A stretch of 64,000 bases of DNA from Nocardia uniformis NBRC 13702. GTDB taxonomy: Bacteria > Actinomycetota > Actinomycetes > Mycobacteriales > Mycobacteriaceae. A program made the position numbers and the translations under genes. The notes under the pieces were generated by a model. The model made no database searches and was not told the DNA's origin. It saw only the letters and a list, made by a program, of their open reading frames with translations. Below are positions 17,546 through 25,797 of this stretch, in pieces (position 1 is the first letter of the stretch; each line of letters opens with the position of its first letter). The stretch spans positions 103,918 to 167,917 of the forward strand of contig NZ_BDCE01000073.1 in the NCBI RefSeq assembly GCF_001613345.1, written 5' to 3'.

Positions 17546-18352
17546 ATGAGCCACAAGGTATTGCGCACGGTTTCCCTCGCAGCCGCTATAGCCGCACTCC
17601 TTGCCGGATGCGGGCGGCAGGATCCAACCGACCCAACCCCGTCGGCGACCCCGACTCCAACTGGATACCAAGTACCGGACGCCATCCGGCACGCTACTAC
17701 CGTGTGGTCAGCCGAACCTGGCATCAGTTTGACCGGCTCCGAAGGCACCCTCATCCGCGCAACGAGAGAGTCGGTCTTCATCGCGGACGAATTCGGTGTA
17801 TCCGAGGCATATGCGGGTTTCGAACAAGCACTGCCCTCAGATGTTGCGGACCGGATGCGCAAAGACCAATCCAAGTACGACTTCCCGCAAGAGGTCGGGA
17901 CCTACCGCTATCACCTGGCTGCCATCAAGGACGACGGGCATCAACTCAGCGGCCTCGTCTGTTCGCAAGTCTCCGGCGTGGCGACGAAACTCAACAACGG
18001 CAAGTACGAACGAACTGTCTTCAAACCCGGGAGCAGTTTTACGGTAGCGCTCGAGCGGATCGGCGACACGGGCCCGACGACTCCTGCTACGCCTACCAGT
18101 CCATCCATGACTCCGGCGGTGGAGCCGACGTACACACCGGGACCAACCGAATGGTCCGCTCCTACCGTGGATCTCTTCACCGGCTGGCGGGTCCTGTTCG
18201 GGGTAGAACGAGACGACCCGTTCCAAGGTGAATATGTGGAACGGTGCCGCGCTTGGGATGACATCGTCTTCCCCGACCTGCCCGCCGAGGTGGGACAGCG
18301 ACTGGTGGAAAACGAACCACCCCCAACGCTTCCCGCCTACCCGGGATACTGA
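17546..18352 (+). CDS. Lipoprotein of the T7SS-like module
   Basis: A 268-residue exported lipoprotein. The signal peptide is VLRTVSLAAAIAALLAGC with lipobox LAGC; the lipidated Cys is residue 22. A Pro/Thr-rich linker (DPTDPTPSATPTPTG) follows, as in many actinobacterial surface lipoproteins. The mature part is unknown, with a second Pro/Thr linker near residue 190 and a last segment ending PTLPAYPGY. It starts one base after the stop of the 844-residue gene, so the two are translationally linked. It could be a partner or an immunity-type protein of the large one; that is inference. Confidence 0.75.
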   Translation: MSHKVLRTVSLAAAIAALLAGCGRQDPTDPTPSATPTPTGYQVPDAIRHATTVWSAEPGISLTGSEGTLIRATRESVFIADEFGVSEAYAGFEQALPSDVADRMRKDQSKYDFPQEVGTYRYHLAAIKDDGHQLSGLVCSQVSGVATKLNNGKYERTVFKPGSSFTVALERIGDTGPTTPATPTSPSMTPAVEPTYTPGPTEWSAPTVDLFTGWRVLFGVERDDPFQGEYVERCRAWDDIVFPDLPAEVGQRLVENEPPPTLPAYPGY

Positions 18353-18532
18353 TCGCACACCGACACGAGCGCTAGGGATATCCGCTGTGTCCTCCGGTAG
18401 GCCCTCTGATTCCGTGTCGGTGACGAGGGCTGCCAACGGTCAACAGTATTGCCATTGAACGCGATGACTCCACCTCGGGGCGAGGGGCTCGTCTGAACCA
18501 ACGTTGGATCCCATGCGGCAAACACGGCCTGG

Positions 18533-19444
18533 CTAGTTCTCCGAGGCGTGGCCAGTCGAGCGGTTCAGCGCGCCGTGCAACCAATGGTGCGCCTGTCCGA
18601 TCGTGGCGGGTGTGGTCGAGAGTTGGGCCGACAGTGACCAATAGCGGTGGATGCGGTGGTCGGTGTCGGTTGCGGCGGCCAATAACTGCTTGCGGAACTG
18701 CGGGGAATCACGTTCGCCTCGTGCGTTGGCGTGAGCGTCTACAAATCTGTCGAGTTCGTCGCCGGCATGAGGTCGTACACCCTCCGATACGAGCGGAAAC
18801 ACATCCATCAGCACGTCCCCTACATTGAAGAACAATTCGCGACGGTTGCGTATCGTCTGCGGATGACGTCCCCAGAGGTGTTGTCCCACAGCACCATGCA
18901 GCCCAGGTTCGGCCACGAGCGCAGTCAACTCGGCATACGCGACAACGTCACCTGCCGACGGATCGGCGGGAGGCTGCGGGATATTGCCGCACACGAAGCT
19001 GTCGAAGTCGCTTCGGGTCAGCCCGGTCAGGACGCGCCACCAGAAGCGCACCAGGCAATCGTGGGCGGCGCTACCGTCCTGCACGGCCGCGAGCAACGCG
19101 AGCCGGTCGGCGCGCTGCGCCGGGGCAGCTGTCTCGACTGCCCGCAGTGACGCCCGGCGCCATGCCATTGACCTGAATTCGATATCGAGCCGGGCGCTTT
19201 CGGCGGCGACGGCCTCGGTGATCGAGCGTTCCTCACGCAGTACGTCGGTGATCGATTCCAGTCCAAGACCCAGCGCACGCAGTCGCCGGACCAGGAGCAG
19301 ACGTTCGGTTGCGTCGTCCGGGTCGAACATCCGATGCCCGCCCGCACTGCGTTGCGGTTCCAGAATCCCTTCATCGCAATAGAACCGGATCGTTCGTACC
19401 GCAAGTCCGGTCGTACGAGCCAGCTCTCCGATGCTCACCAGCAT
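18533..19444 (-). CDS. MerR family regulator divergent from desA-like gene
   Basis: A 303-residue MerR regulator. The winged helix is VSIGELARTTGLAVRTIRFY followed by GILEPQRSAGGHRMFDPDD. The long coupling helix comes next, then a 200-residue C-terminal domain with no cysteine pattern of a metal sensor (DCLVRFWWRVLTGLTRSDFD). The domain is probably a ligand sensor. I choose the ATG at 19444 (MLVSIGEL). A GTG at 19486 would put the start inside the palindrome at 19479-19498. It is divergent from the acyl-ACP desaturase gene, its likely target. Confidence 0.85.
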   Translation of the reverse strand: MLVSIGELARTTGLAVRTIRFYCDEGILEPQRSAGGHRMFDPDDATERLLLVRRLRALGLGLESITDVLREERSITEAVAAESARLDIEFRSMAWRRASLRAVETAAPAQRADRLALLAAVQDGSAAHDCLVRFWWRVLTGLTRSDFDSFVCGNIPQPPADPSAGDVVAYAELTALVAEPGLHGAVGQHLWGRHPQTIRNRRELFFNVGDVLMDVFPLVSEGVRPHAGDELDRFVDAHANARGERDSPQFRKQLLAAATDTDHRIHRYWSLSAQLSTTPATIGQAHHWLHGALNRSTGHASEN

Positions 19445-19474
19445 GGAGCGTTGCGTGTCGTCCGTCACAGTCTC

Positions 19475-19498
19475 TTGAACCTCCACCCGGGTGGAGGT
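19475..19498 (+). promoter_or_regulatory. MerR-type promoter/operator of the desA-like gene
   Basis: ACCTCCACCCGGGTGGAGGT (19479-19498) is a perfect 20-bp palindrome. A -35-like TTGAAC (19475-19480) overlaps its left end and a -10-like TAGCGT lies at 19501-19506, giving a 20-base spacer. Operators placed inside an overlong spacer are the hallmark of MerR-activated promoters. The site faces the desaturase gene at 19578. Confidence 0.7.
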
Positions 19499-19577
19499 CT
19501 TAGCGTACTAGCACTGCCGTTCTCGTTCACCGAGCGAACGCGCACCTGTTGCTGAATGGTCCGAGAAGGGAAAGTCG

Positions 19578-20574
19578 TTGGGGAGAGAGCTGACTCAGCG
19601 TGAGTTGCTCATTGAGCTCGAGCCGGTCGCCGAAGAGAACGTGCATCGGCATCTGTCGCTGGCCAAGCCATGGCATCCGCACGACTATGTGCCGTGGGAC
19701 GAGGGCCGCAACTTCGCCGCGATGGGTGGCGTCGACTGGGATCCCGGGCAGTCGCGATTGTCGGAGGTGGCCAAGGCCGCGATGATCACCAATCTACTCA
19801 CCGAGGACAATCTGCCGTCCTATCACCGGGTGATCGCGGACAACTTCTCCCGCGATGGTGCCTGGGGTACCTGGGTCGGTCGCTGGACTGCCGAAGAGAA
19901 CAGGCACGGCATCGCGATGCGCGACTATCTGGTCGTCACCCGCGGCGTGGACCCGGTCGAACTCGAACAGGCTCGTATGGCCGCGATGACCACAGGGTTC
20001 GATCCACTGGCCACTATCGATTACTCGACCCTCGAGCAAAGCCAGATCCCCGAAGCCGGTGTGCTGTACGGCATGGCGTACGTGACGTTCCAGGAGCTGG
20101 CCACCCGGATCAGCCACCGTAACACCGGCAAGGTGTGCAACGACCCCGTCGCCGACACAATGCTGCAACGCATCGCCGCCGACGAAAACCTGCACATGAT
20201 CTTCTACCGCAACCTCTACGGTGCGGCGCTGGACCTCGCCCCGGACCAGGCCATGGAAGCGGTAACCATCATGCTGACGAACTTCCAGATTGACTGGTGC
20301 CGGCAACCCCAACTTCCGCCGCTACGGCGTGCTGATGGCCAAACACGGCATCTACGACATGCGTCAACACCTCGACGAGGTCATCATGCCCGTGCTGCGG
20401 CTATGGAAAGTGTTCGAGCGCAACGACTTCACCGGCCGTGGTGAACAAGCCCGTGAGCGACTCGATGCGTTTCTGGCGAAGTACCAGCAAGACACCCTCA
20501 AATTCGAGGAGCGCCGCGACCGGATAGCCGCTCGGACCGCGGATAGGCGGGACGCGATAGTGCTCTCAGAGTGA
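19578..20574 (+). pseudogene. Acyl-ACP desaturase (DesA family), frameshifted
   Basis: Stearoyl-ACP desaturase-type diiron protein in two frames. Residues 1-240 from the TTG at 19578 (after GAGAAGGGA) contain the iron ligands: TEDNLPSYHRVI, TAEENRHGIAMRDYL and ADENLHMIFYRN. At about 20290 one extra T (CAGATTGACTGG instead of CAGATGACTGG) breaks the frame just after MLTNFQ. The rest, TGAGNPNFRRYGVLMAKHGI and YDMRQHLDEVIMPVLRLWKV, continues one frame over to 20574. Removing one T gives a full-length protein of about 331 residues. The unbroken frame would end with 48 unrelated residues, lacking the last helices. It could be a real mutation or a single-base error. Confidence 0.8.
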
Positions 20575-20610
20575 CCCGAAATGGCGAGCCAGCGCCGGGT
20601 ACGCCGACGA

Positions 20611-20733
20611 AGCTTCACCATGAAGACCTATCAGCACGTCCTGCCCGGCCAGGACGAAGACGCCGCCGACCGCGCCGCCACCCACCTGTTGAGTGGACGC
20701 CACGAACAGCGCGGGACACCTCAGCACGGATGA
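20611..20733 (+). pseudogene. Tyrosine-type integrase C-terminal remnant
   Basis: SFTMKTYQHVLPGQDEDAAD, then RAATHLLSG, is the typical extreme C-terminus of actinophage and integrative-element tyrosine recombinases, including the Tyr-nucleophile segment (T-Y-Q-H-V-L-P-G). Nothing upstream in the frame resembles the catalytic domain. The remnant lies 100 bases from the 3' end of tRNA-fMet, the usual place for an integrase next to its attachment site. Confidence 0.6.
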
Positions 20734-20776
20734 CATTCAGTTTGGCCGAGGCTGCCGAATCCGTTGCCATTGCGAT

Positions 20777-20818
20777 GCGAAACGGCTCCGGAACCATCTG
20801 GTTCCGGAGCCGTTTCGC
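20777..20818. terminator. Strong hairpin downstream of tRNA-fMet
   Basis: A perfect 19-bp stem (left arm 20777-20795, right arm 20800-20818; GCGAAACGGCTCCGGAACC on the left) with a four-base loop ATCT. It lies 15 bases past the 3' end of the tRNA on the minus strand. There is no T-tract. A terminator for the tRNA transcript is the simplest reading. Confidence 0.7.
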
Positions 20819-20832
20819 TGGTCAAGCGTTAG

Positions 20833-20906
20833 TAGCGGGGACAGGATTTGAACCTGCGACCTCTGGGTTATGAGCCCAGCGAGCTACCGAGCTGCTCCAC
20901 CCCGCG
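20833..20906 (-). tRNA. Initiator tRNA-fMet (CAT anticodon)
   Basis: 74 bases, CCA not encoded. Acceptor CGCGGGG pairs with CCCCGC, leaving the C1 mismatch typical of initiators. The anticodon stem-loop is CTGGG-CTCATAA-CCCAG, with the three consecutive G-C pairs diagnostic of initiator tRNA. The T arm contains GGTTCAAATCC. The sequence resembles the mycobacterial initiator tRNA. The single 3' flank after A73 is CT rather than CCA. Confidence 0.95.
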
Positions 20907-20992
20907 TCGGTGTGAGGACAACAGTACAGACAGTGGGTCGAGATACCAAAACGGCTGGCCAAGGGGCTTTTTGCGGGGCAACTCGAGGGGAG

Positions 20993-21385
20993 TCAGCGGT
21001 CGAGTTCTTCGATGATTGTTGCCAAAGCGGTTGTGAGAACGTCCTTTTGCTCGCGGTCCAGGCGGTCCATCGCGGCGGCGAAGCGTTGGATGCGGGCGGA
21101 GGTGAGGCCGCTGACGAGGTTTTGGGCGGATGGGGTGGCGCTGAGGAGTTGCGCGCGGCCGTCCTCGGGGTCGGCGGCGCGGGCCAGGTAGCCGAGCTTT
21201 TCCAGGCCGGTCACTATGCGCGACATGGTGGGCGCGCTGACTCGTTCCGTCGAGGCCAGATCGCCCAGCCGCATGGGGCCGGAGCGAGCCAGGGTGGCCA
21301 GGGCGGAGGCCGAACCGGGGCTCAGTGCGCCCGCATCGCTGGAATTGCGCAGCATCCGCCACAGTCTGCCGAGGGTGAGGTACAC
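20993..21385 (-). CDS. MarR family transcriptional regulator
   Basis: A MarR-type winged helix: LTLGRLWRMLRNSS (helix 1), LSPGSASALATLARSGPMRL, then the recognition part VSAPTMSRIVTGLEKLGYLA and the wing DPEDGRAQLLSATPSA. The C-terminal dimer helix is present. The only normal start in frame is GTG at 21385. The open frame extends about 20 residues upstream (EHASADIDATDHLSEAAE) to a TAG and looks like genuine family sequence, so translation may begin at a rare codon such as CTG there. Ligand and targets unknown. Confidence 0.8.
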   Translation of the reverse strand: MYLTLGRLWRMLRNSSDAGALSPGSASALATLARSGPMRLGDLASTERVSAPTMSRIVTGLEKLGYLARAADPEDGRAQLLSATPSAQNLVSGLTSARIQRFAAAMDRLDREQKDVLTTALATIIEELDR

Positions 21386-21765
21386 CTCGGCGGCTTCGCT
21401 GAGGTGATCGGTGGCGTCGATGTCGGCACTCGCATGCTCCGGCAGCGTGGGCTCCTAGTTTATTGGCGGATCAGATACCCGCGCGGTCGGCTGCGTCGAG
21501 TTCGGCGGTCCGGTCAGGCACCGTGCCGATGAGTATTTTGACATCCTTCCTCGGACGGCGGAAATGGGGACGCTGTCCTCGCACGAGGGTTTGTGCGTCG
21601 GGCGTATGCGAGCCCGGCGATATGCCCGGACGACGACAGGTGCCCCTGTACCGATGAGTCGATCCTCCTAGGTCGGAAACTCGGTCCCTGGCGGCGGCCT
21701 ATTGTTCCGTAACGCATTGGTCGCCAGCGCGATTCAGCCCATACAGGTGAGGGCAGGACCGTGGG
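21386..21765. other. Intergenic region after the MarR gene
   Basis: About 320 bases once a possible MarR N-terminal extension is allowed for. Short open frames show no motifs. Presumably promoters for the marR gene and the small membrane protein. Confidence 0.4.
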
Positions 21766-21963
21766 ATGAACGAATTTCAGCTATGGCGGTGGCCGCCGCG
21801 GCGCGGCGGGCTCAGATTCGTGCGGCCTCTACTCGGTGCGACGGCGGCACTGGCATTGATCATCGGCGTCGCAATGGCGTTCAGCTACACCGTCACCGAG
21901 CCCTCCAGCGATCCTCTCCGGGTCGAGATGCCCGTCCACATCGTGCCGTTGCCCCCGACCTGA
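21766..21963 (+). CDS. Small membrane protein
   Basis: A 65-residue protein with a basic N-terminus (MNEFQLWRWPPRRGGLRFVR) and one transmembrane helix (PLLGATAALALIIGVAMAF, about residues 21-39), then a short Pro-rich tail. The topology matches a tail-out single-span protein. No family recognised and no strong ribosome site. Kept because of the clear hydrophobic segment. Confidence 0.45.
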   Translation: MNEFQLWRWPPRRGGLRFVRPLLGATAALALIIGVAMAFSYTVTEPSSDPLRVEMPVHIVPLPPT

Positions 21964-22194
21964 CAGCCAGACTTCCGACTTGCTCCGGTGCGGTTCGCTC
22001 GACTCGAATGCGTCTGCCTGCCGCCCGAACGACACACCACCGCCCGAGCGAGCTGACACCCGGTCCGGAAGGCTGGATCGCACGCGGCGTCGGGTCGTGT
22101 ACGCAGGACGGTCCGAGCCCCGCCGTTGGTAGACGTAGCGTTCATCGTGCGGGAAGTCGCACCGAGTGGCCTTCGCGAATACTGTTGCGCTGGT

Positions 22195-22710
22195 TCATGG
22201 CTCGGTGTAAGGCTCCTCTCGACCACTGTGGCGGGCCAGTACCGTCGTCCCCGGGCCGGACGCCGCACCAGGTCCGGGCAGCGCCGTCACATTCGACGGA
22301 TGCACCGGCTCCCCGCACGCCGAGCAGCAGACCCGCGGCGTGAACGCCTCCCCGCACGCCCGGTGTACCAGCCGCACCGGTGGGCCACCCGGCGGGGTCG
22401 CCCACTTATCACCCCAGGCCATCAGCGCCATGAGTACCGGCACAAGTTCGAGACCGGCCTCGGTGAGGTGGTACTCGTGTCGCAGCGGGCGCTCCTGATA
22501 GACACGGCGCTCCACAATGCTGTCACCGACCAGCGCCTCGAGTCGGCGGGTGAGCAGGTTGCGGGAGATGCCGAGATTCTCCGCGATGTCGTCGAACCGG
22601 TGTAGGCCGAGGTAGATATCCCGCACGATCAGCGGAGTCCACCATTCCCCGACGCGTTCCAGGGATTGTCCGATCGAACAGTGCATCTCCGCGAAGCTGG
22701 TCCGGTGCAT
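22195..22710 (-). CDS. HxlR family transcriptional regulator
   Basis: A 171-residue HxlR-type winged-helix regulator. The family landmarks are CSIGQSLERVGEWWTPLIVR (residues 11-30), GLHRFDDIAENLGISRNLLT and LVGDSIVERRVYQERPLRHE YHLTEAG. An extended C-terminus has a possible zinc knuckle, HRACGEAFTPRVCCSACGEPV (H/C-x-C and C-x2-C). HxlR proteins often sense aldehydes, quinones or oxidants through a conserved Cys; Cys11 is at that N-terminal position. It faces a tautomerase-like gene across an 81-base region with an inverted repeat, its probable operator. Confidence 0.9.
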   Translation of the reverse strand: MHRTSFAEMHCSIGQSLERVGEWWTPLIVRDIYLGLHRFDDIAENLGISRNLLTRRLEALVGDSIVERRVYQERPLRHEYHLTEAGLELVPVLMALMAWGDKWATPPGGPPVRLVHRACGEAFTPRVCCSACGEPVHPSNVTALPGPGAASGPGTTVLARHSGREEPYTEP

Positions 22711-22724
22711 GTCCCCAGTCTAGA

Positions 22725-22743
22725 GGGTTGATTGATTGAACCC
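22725..22743. promoter_or_regulatory. Inverted repeat between hxlR and tautomerase genes
   Basis: GGGTT-N9-AACCC with an internal GATTGATT, centred between two divergent genes. HxlR-family operators are short inverted repeats in such positions. Candidate operator. Confidence 0.45.
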
Positions 22744-22791
22744 ACAAGGCGTACGGTGATCTTCGACAGAGTTCAATGAAAGGACTGACGA

Positions 22792-23226
22792 ATGCCGTTC
22801 GTAGAGTTGTTCGTTCCCAAGGGTTCACTCGATCCGGAGCGCCGAGAAGAGATCGGCGGCCGATTGGTCTCGGAGGTGATGCTCGCCGAGGGGGCACCGG
22901 ATACCGAGGCGGCCCGTGCCATCTCATGGCTCGTGGTGAACGAAATCGACGCCTGGTTCGTCGGCGGGCAGCAACTGCCGGCCGGGGAGAAGCCGAAATA
23001 TATGGTCCGGGTGGGTGTTCCGGCCGGTTCGATGAACGACGACAAGCGCCGCGACATCGTCTCGCGAGTTACCCGGGTCCTCGCCGACGCCGACGAGGAC
23101 CCGACGCGTTTCACTCAGGCCGCCACCGCGTGGGTACATATCAACGAGATCCCGGAGGGCAACTGGGGAGCGCGCGGAGAGATCGTGCGAACCGAGGACA
23201 TCGTCGCACTCGTATCCGCCGGCTAG
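22792..23226 (+). CDS. Tautomerase-superfamily protein
   Basis: A 144-residue protein starting MPFVELFVPKGSLDPERREE. The Pro directly after the start Met is the catalytic amino-terminal proline of the 4-oxalocrotonate tautomerase superfamily. Length about twice that of a single 60-residue unit suggests a fused pair of beta-alpha-beta units; the second begins near PKYMVRVGVPAGSMNDDKRR without its own N-terminal Pro. The ATG follows GAAAGG. Divergent hxlR control suggests it handles a reactive carbonyl or quinone compound; that is inference. Confidence 0.75.
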   Translation: MPFVELFVPKGSLDPERREEIGGRLVSEVMLAEGAPDTEAARAISWLVVNEIDAWFVGGQQLPAGEKPKYMVRVGVPAGSMNDDKRRDIVSRVTRVLADADEDPTRFTQAATAWVHINEIPEGNWGARGEIVRTEDIVALVSAG

Positions 23227-23281
23227 CGCGTCGCGGCGCTGCGACCAGGTGGCAGGACTTGGTCACCCATGCACGGCGCGG

Positions 23282-23738
23282 TCAGTAGGAGTCCGGCCTG
23301 GGGATCGGAATGCCGGCGGCACGGAGTTTCGTCTCGGTGAGCGCTGTCAGCCGGGCCGCGATCGGTGCCTGGTCCTGCCGGTGGCTATTGATCAGCCGGT
23401 ACTGGGTGGAGGCGTTGGTCCAGACGTGCGCGCCGGTGAGATTTCCCAGCAGTGCTGGGTGGGCGAGGTAGTGCTCGGCTATGGCGGCCGCGAGTTCCTC
23501 GATCCTCGGGTCGTCCGGTTCCCAGGTCTCGGCCTCCGAAGCGCGCCTGATCAGGTCGATGTACCCGGGGTCGTCGAGCCGGTGTTCGAGCTGGCCGAGG
23601 AAGCTGTCGAAGCCCTCCGGCACCATCGCCCTGGCCAGTACCAGGGCCTCGCGTTGGGCTGCCACATAGTCGGGACCGAAGCCGACGGCGGTCGACGGTT
23701 GTGGTGCTCCTGTCCGGGTCGGAAAGGTTGACGTTCAT
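23282..23738 (-). pseudogene. Unknown regulator-like protein, probably frameshifted near its start
   Basis: A strong ribosome site (AAGGAG) precedes ATG 23738, which opens MNVNLSDPDRSTTTVD. The frame then loses protein character. One frame over, FGPDYVAAQREALVLARAMV continues to the stop at 23282 through DDPGYIDLIRRASEAETWEP and RIEELAAAIAEHYLAHPALL. The helical C-terminal part recalls effector domains of MerR-type proteins (TipAS-like), but I cannot place it firmly. One surplus base around 23680-23695 would explain the break. If not broken, translation would start at the internal GTG 23665, giving 127 residues without any clear ribosome site. Confidence 0.5.
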
Positions 23739-24117
23739 GGTGGTTTGCTCCTTCGAATCCGTTGTGTCCGAGTCGGCGTCATGCCGCTGCAATGAGCTTC
23801 CGCCCTGACCCGAGGTCAACCTCAACCGTGATCTGGCTCACAGCGCTATTCAGGTCGGTGAGCACAGATTCGGGTGGCGTCCTCTGCAAGTCCGGAACCC
23901 GGGTCGTAGGACAGGCGCTCCAGGGCCGCGTCGGGCGTCGCCGCGGGCCGCCTCCGGTGATACCCGAACAACAGGGCCGCCATCACGGGCTGGCTGGTAT
24001 CGGCAGTAATGGTGTGGCGGAACGGGATCCGGCGAGAAGTATCGGCAGCTGAGCGGACTGATCGCTGGGAAATCTCATCTTGGCCATGACGCGCCGACCG
24101 CCCATAGTGTGGATCCC
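23739..24117. other. Intergenic region before the epoxide hydrolase gene
   Basis: 379 bases between divergent genes. No recognisable gene, repeat or strong palindrome. Promoters of both neighbours must lie here. Confidence 0.4.
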
Positions 24118-25278
24118 ATGAGCAATGAGATCGTCCCGTTCCACATCGAGATCCCGCAGTCCGACCTGGACTATCTACAGACCCGGCTGGGCGATGCGCG
24201 GTGGCCCGCGCAGCAGCCCGGCGAGGAGTGGAGTCGAGGTGTGCCCGTGGGGTATCTGCGGGAGTTGGCGGAGTACTGGCGGGTGGCGTACGACTGGCGG
24301 GCGGCAGAGGCGGAGCTGAACAAGTTCCCGCAGTTCACCACCGAGATCGATGGGCAGCGCATCCATTTCATTCATGTGCGGTCTCCGGAGGCGGAGGCGA
24401 CGCCGTTGGTTCTCACGCACGGGTGGCCGGGGTCGGTGGTGGAGTTCCTCGATGTGATCGGGCCGCTCGCCGATCCGGCCGCACACGGGGGAGAGGCGGC
24501 CGATGCCTTCCATGTCGTGATCCCGTCACTACCGGGCTACGGGTTCTCCGGTCCGGCTACCGATGAGGGCTGGAATGCCGCGCGTATCGGAAAAGCGTGG
24601 GCGGAGTTGATGAGTCGGCTCGGGTATGAGCGCTATGGGGCGCAGGGTGGCGACTGGGGTGCGATGGTGACGCCCGAGGTGGCCCGGGCGGGTGGGGAGA
24701 AGGTGATCGGCGTGCATGTCAATGCCGCGACCTTCGGATTCATTCCGTTCGGACCGGTGTCCGATGAAGAGCGGGCGACCATGACGGCGGCGGAACTGGC
24801 GCGGCTGGATCGGTTGGCGGCCTTCCAGAAGGAAGGCAGCGGGTACTTCCAGATCCAGGCGACTCGACCGCAGACCGTGGCGTACGGGCTGCACGACTCA
24901 CCGATCGGTCAGCTGGCGTGGATTGTCGAGAAGTTCAAGGAATGGTCGTTCCCGGCATCCGGGCTGCCGGAGCAGGCCGTGGATCGCGATCGGCTGCTGA
25001 CCAACGTGATGCTGTACTGGCTCACCGGCACCGCAGGTTCTTCCGCGGGCCTGTATTACGAAGGCATGCACACCAAGACCTGGCACACCACACCGCTGAC
25101 CACGCCGACCGGCGTCGCGGTCTTCGCCGAGGACGTCGCTATCCGACGCTATGCCGAGGGCGGGTCCAACATCGTGCACTGGACGGAATTCGAGCGGGGC
25201 GGCCACTTCGCGGCCATGGAAGCACCGGATCTCCTGGTTGCCGACGTCCGCGCGTTCTTCCGCAGCTTGCGCTCATAG
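24118..25278 (+). CDS. Epoxide hydrolase, alpha/beta fold with EHN domain
   Basis: A 386-residue microsomal-type epoxide hydrolase. Residues 1-110 are the N-terminal EHN domain (VPFHIEIPQSDLDYLQTRL, WRVAYDWRAAEAELNKFPQF). The oxyanion motif is HGWPGS (101-106). The nucleophile is Asp179 in AQGGDWGAMV, and the catalytic His363 lies in RGGHFAAMEAPD. The enzyme opens epoxides to diols by an aspartyl ester. No signal peptide, so cytoplasmic. The ATG at 24118 is preferred over a GTG three codons earlier. No pathway neighbours identify its substrate. Confidence 0.93.
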   Translation: MSNEIVPFHIEIPQSDLDYLQTRLGDARWPAQQPGEEWSRGVPVGYLRELAEYWRVAYDWRAAEAELNKFPQFTTEIDGQRIHFIHVRSPEAEATPLVLTHGWPGSVVEFLDVIGPLADPAAHGGEAADAFHVVIPSLPGYGFSGPATDEGWNAARIGKAWAELMSRLGYERYGAQGGDWGAMVTPEVARAGGEKVIGVHVNAATFGFIPFGPVSDEERATMTAAELARLDRLAAFQKEGSGYFQIQATRPQTVAYGLHDSPIGQLAWIVEKFKEWSFPASGLPEQAVDRDRLLTNVMLYWLTGTAGSSAGLYYEGMHTKTWHTTPLTTPTGVAVFAEDVAIRRYAEGGSNIVHWTEFERGGHFAAMEAPDLLVADVRAFFRSLRS

Positions 25279-25327
25279 ACAGGTGAGCGGCGCGCGGGCG
25301 GGAATGCCCGCGCGCCCGGCGCCTACC

Positions 25328-25753
25328 TCACGACACCGACTCGACATTTCGCGAACCGCCGTCCGGATCAGCCGGATCGATATGCCAACTGTGGACTCGA
25401 CGCGGGTGGATTCGAATGATCTCGTGGGAGAACCAGTCGGGGGCCACGGGAATGTCGTCGACGGTGAGAATCTCGGCTGTGCCCCGGATTTCGACACCGC
25501 GCCCCCAGCCGGGCTTGACCTCGCTCGGGTCGTCGGGCGTCATATCATCGACCACCAGGCTGACATTGGCGTTGGCCCGAACATTGCGGTACCGCTGCGC
25601 ATTCGGGTTGGGTCCGCCGATGTCGATCGTTCCGTCGGGGTTGAGGCGGAAGCCGACGGCGACCTGGTTGGGATGGTTGTCCTTGTTGACGGTGGCCAGC
25701 CGAGCCAGTCGCTGCGCGGACAGGTAGGTGCGTTCGATTTCGGTGAAGGGCAT
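25328..25753 (-). CDS. PPOX-class F420/FMN-dependent oxidoreductase-like protein
   Basis: A 141-residue split-barrel flavin protein of the pyridoxamine-5'-phosphate-oxidase superfamily. Landmarks are LSAQRLARLATVNKDNHPNQ at the N-terminus, then GFRLNPDGTIDIGG, RYRNVRANANVSLVVDD and VEIRGTAEI. The C-terminus IIRIHPRRVHSWHID fits the F420-dependent class of actinobacteria. The exact reaction cannot be told. The start is ATG 25753; the longer open frame runs back through the neighbouring cbbR and is not needed. Gene lies just downstream of cbbR on the same strand, 44 bases apart. Confidence 0.8.
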   Translation of the reverse strand: MPFTEIERTYLSAQRLARLATVNKDNHPNQVAVGFRLNPDGTIDIGGPNPNAQRYRNVRANANVSLVVDDMTPDDPSEVKPGWGRGVEIRGTAEILTVDDIPVAPDWFSHEIIRIHPRRVHSWHIDPADPDGGSRNVESVS

Positions 25754-25797
25754 GTGGGGACAGTAGAAGATGAACCGCGGTTGAGGGCAAGGTTCGA

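Noticed and set aside
20833..20906. Elongator tRNA-Met or tRNA-Ile2
   Set aside because: The three G-C pairs of the anticodon stem and the unpaired first base are initiator features.
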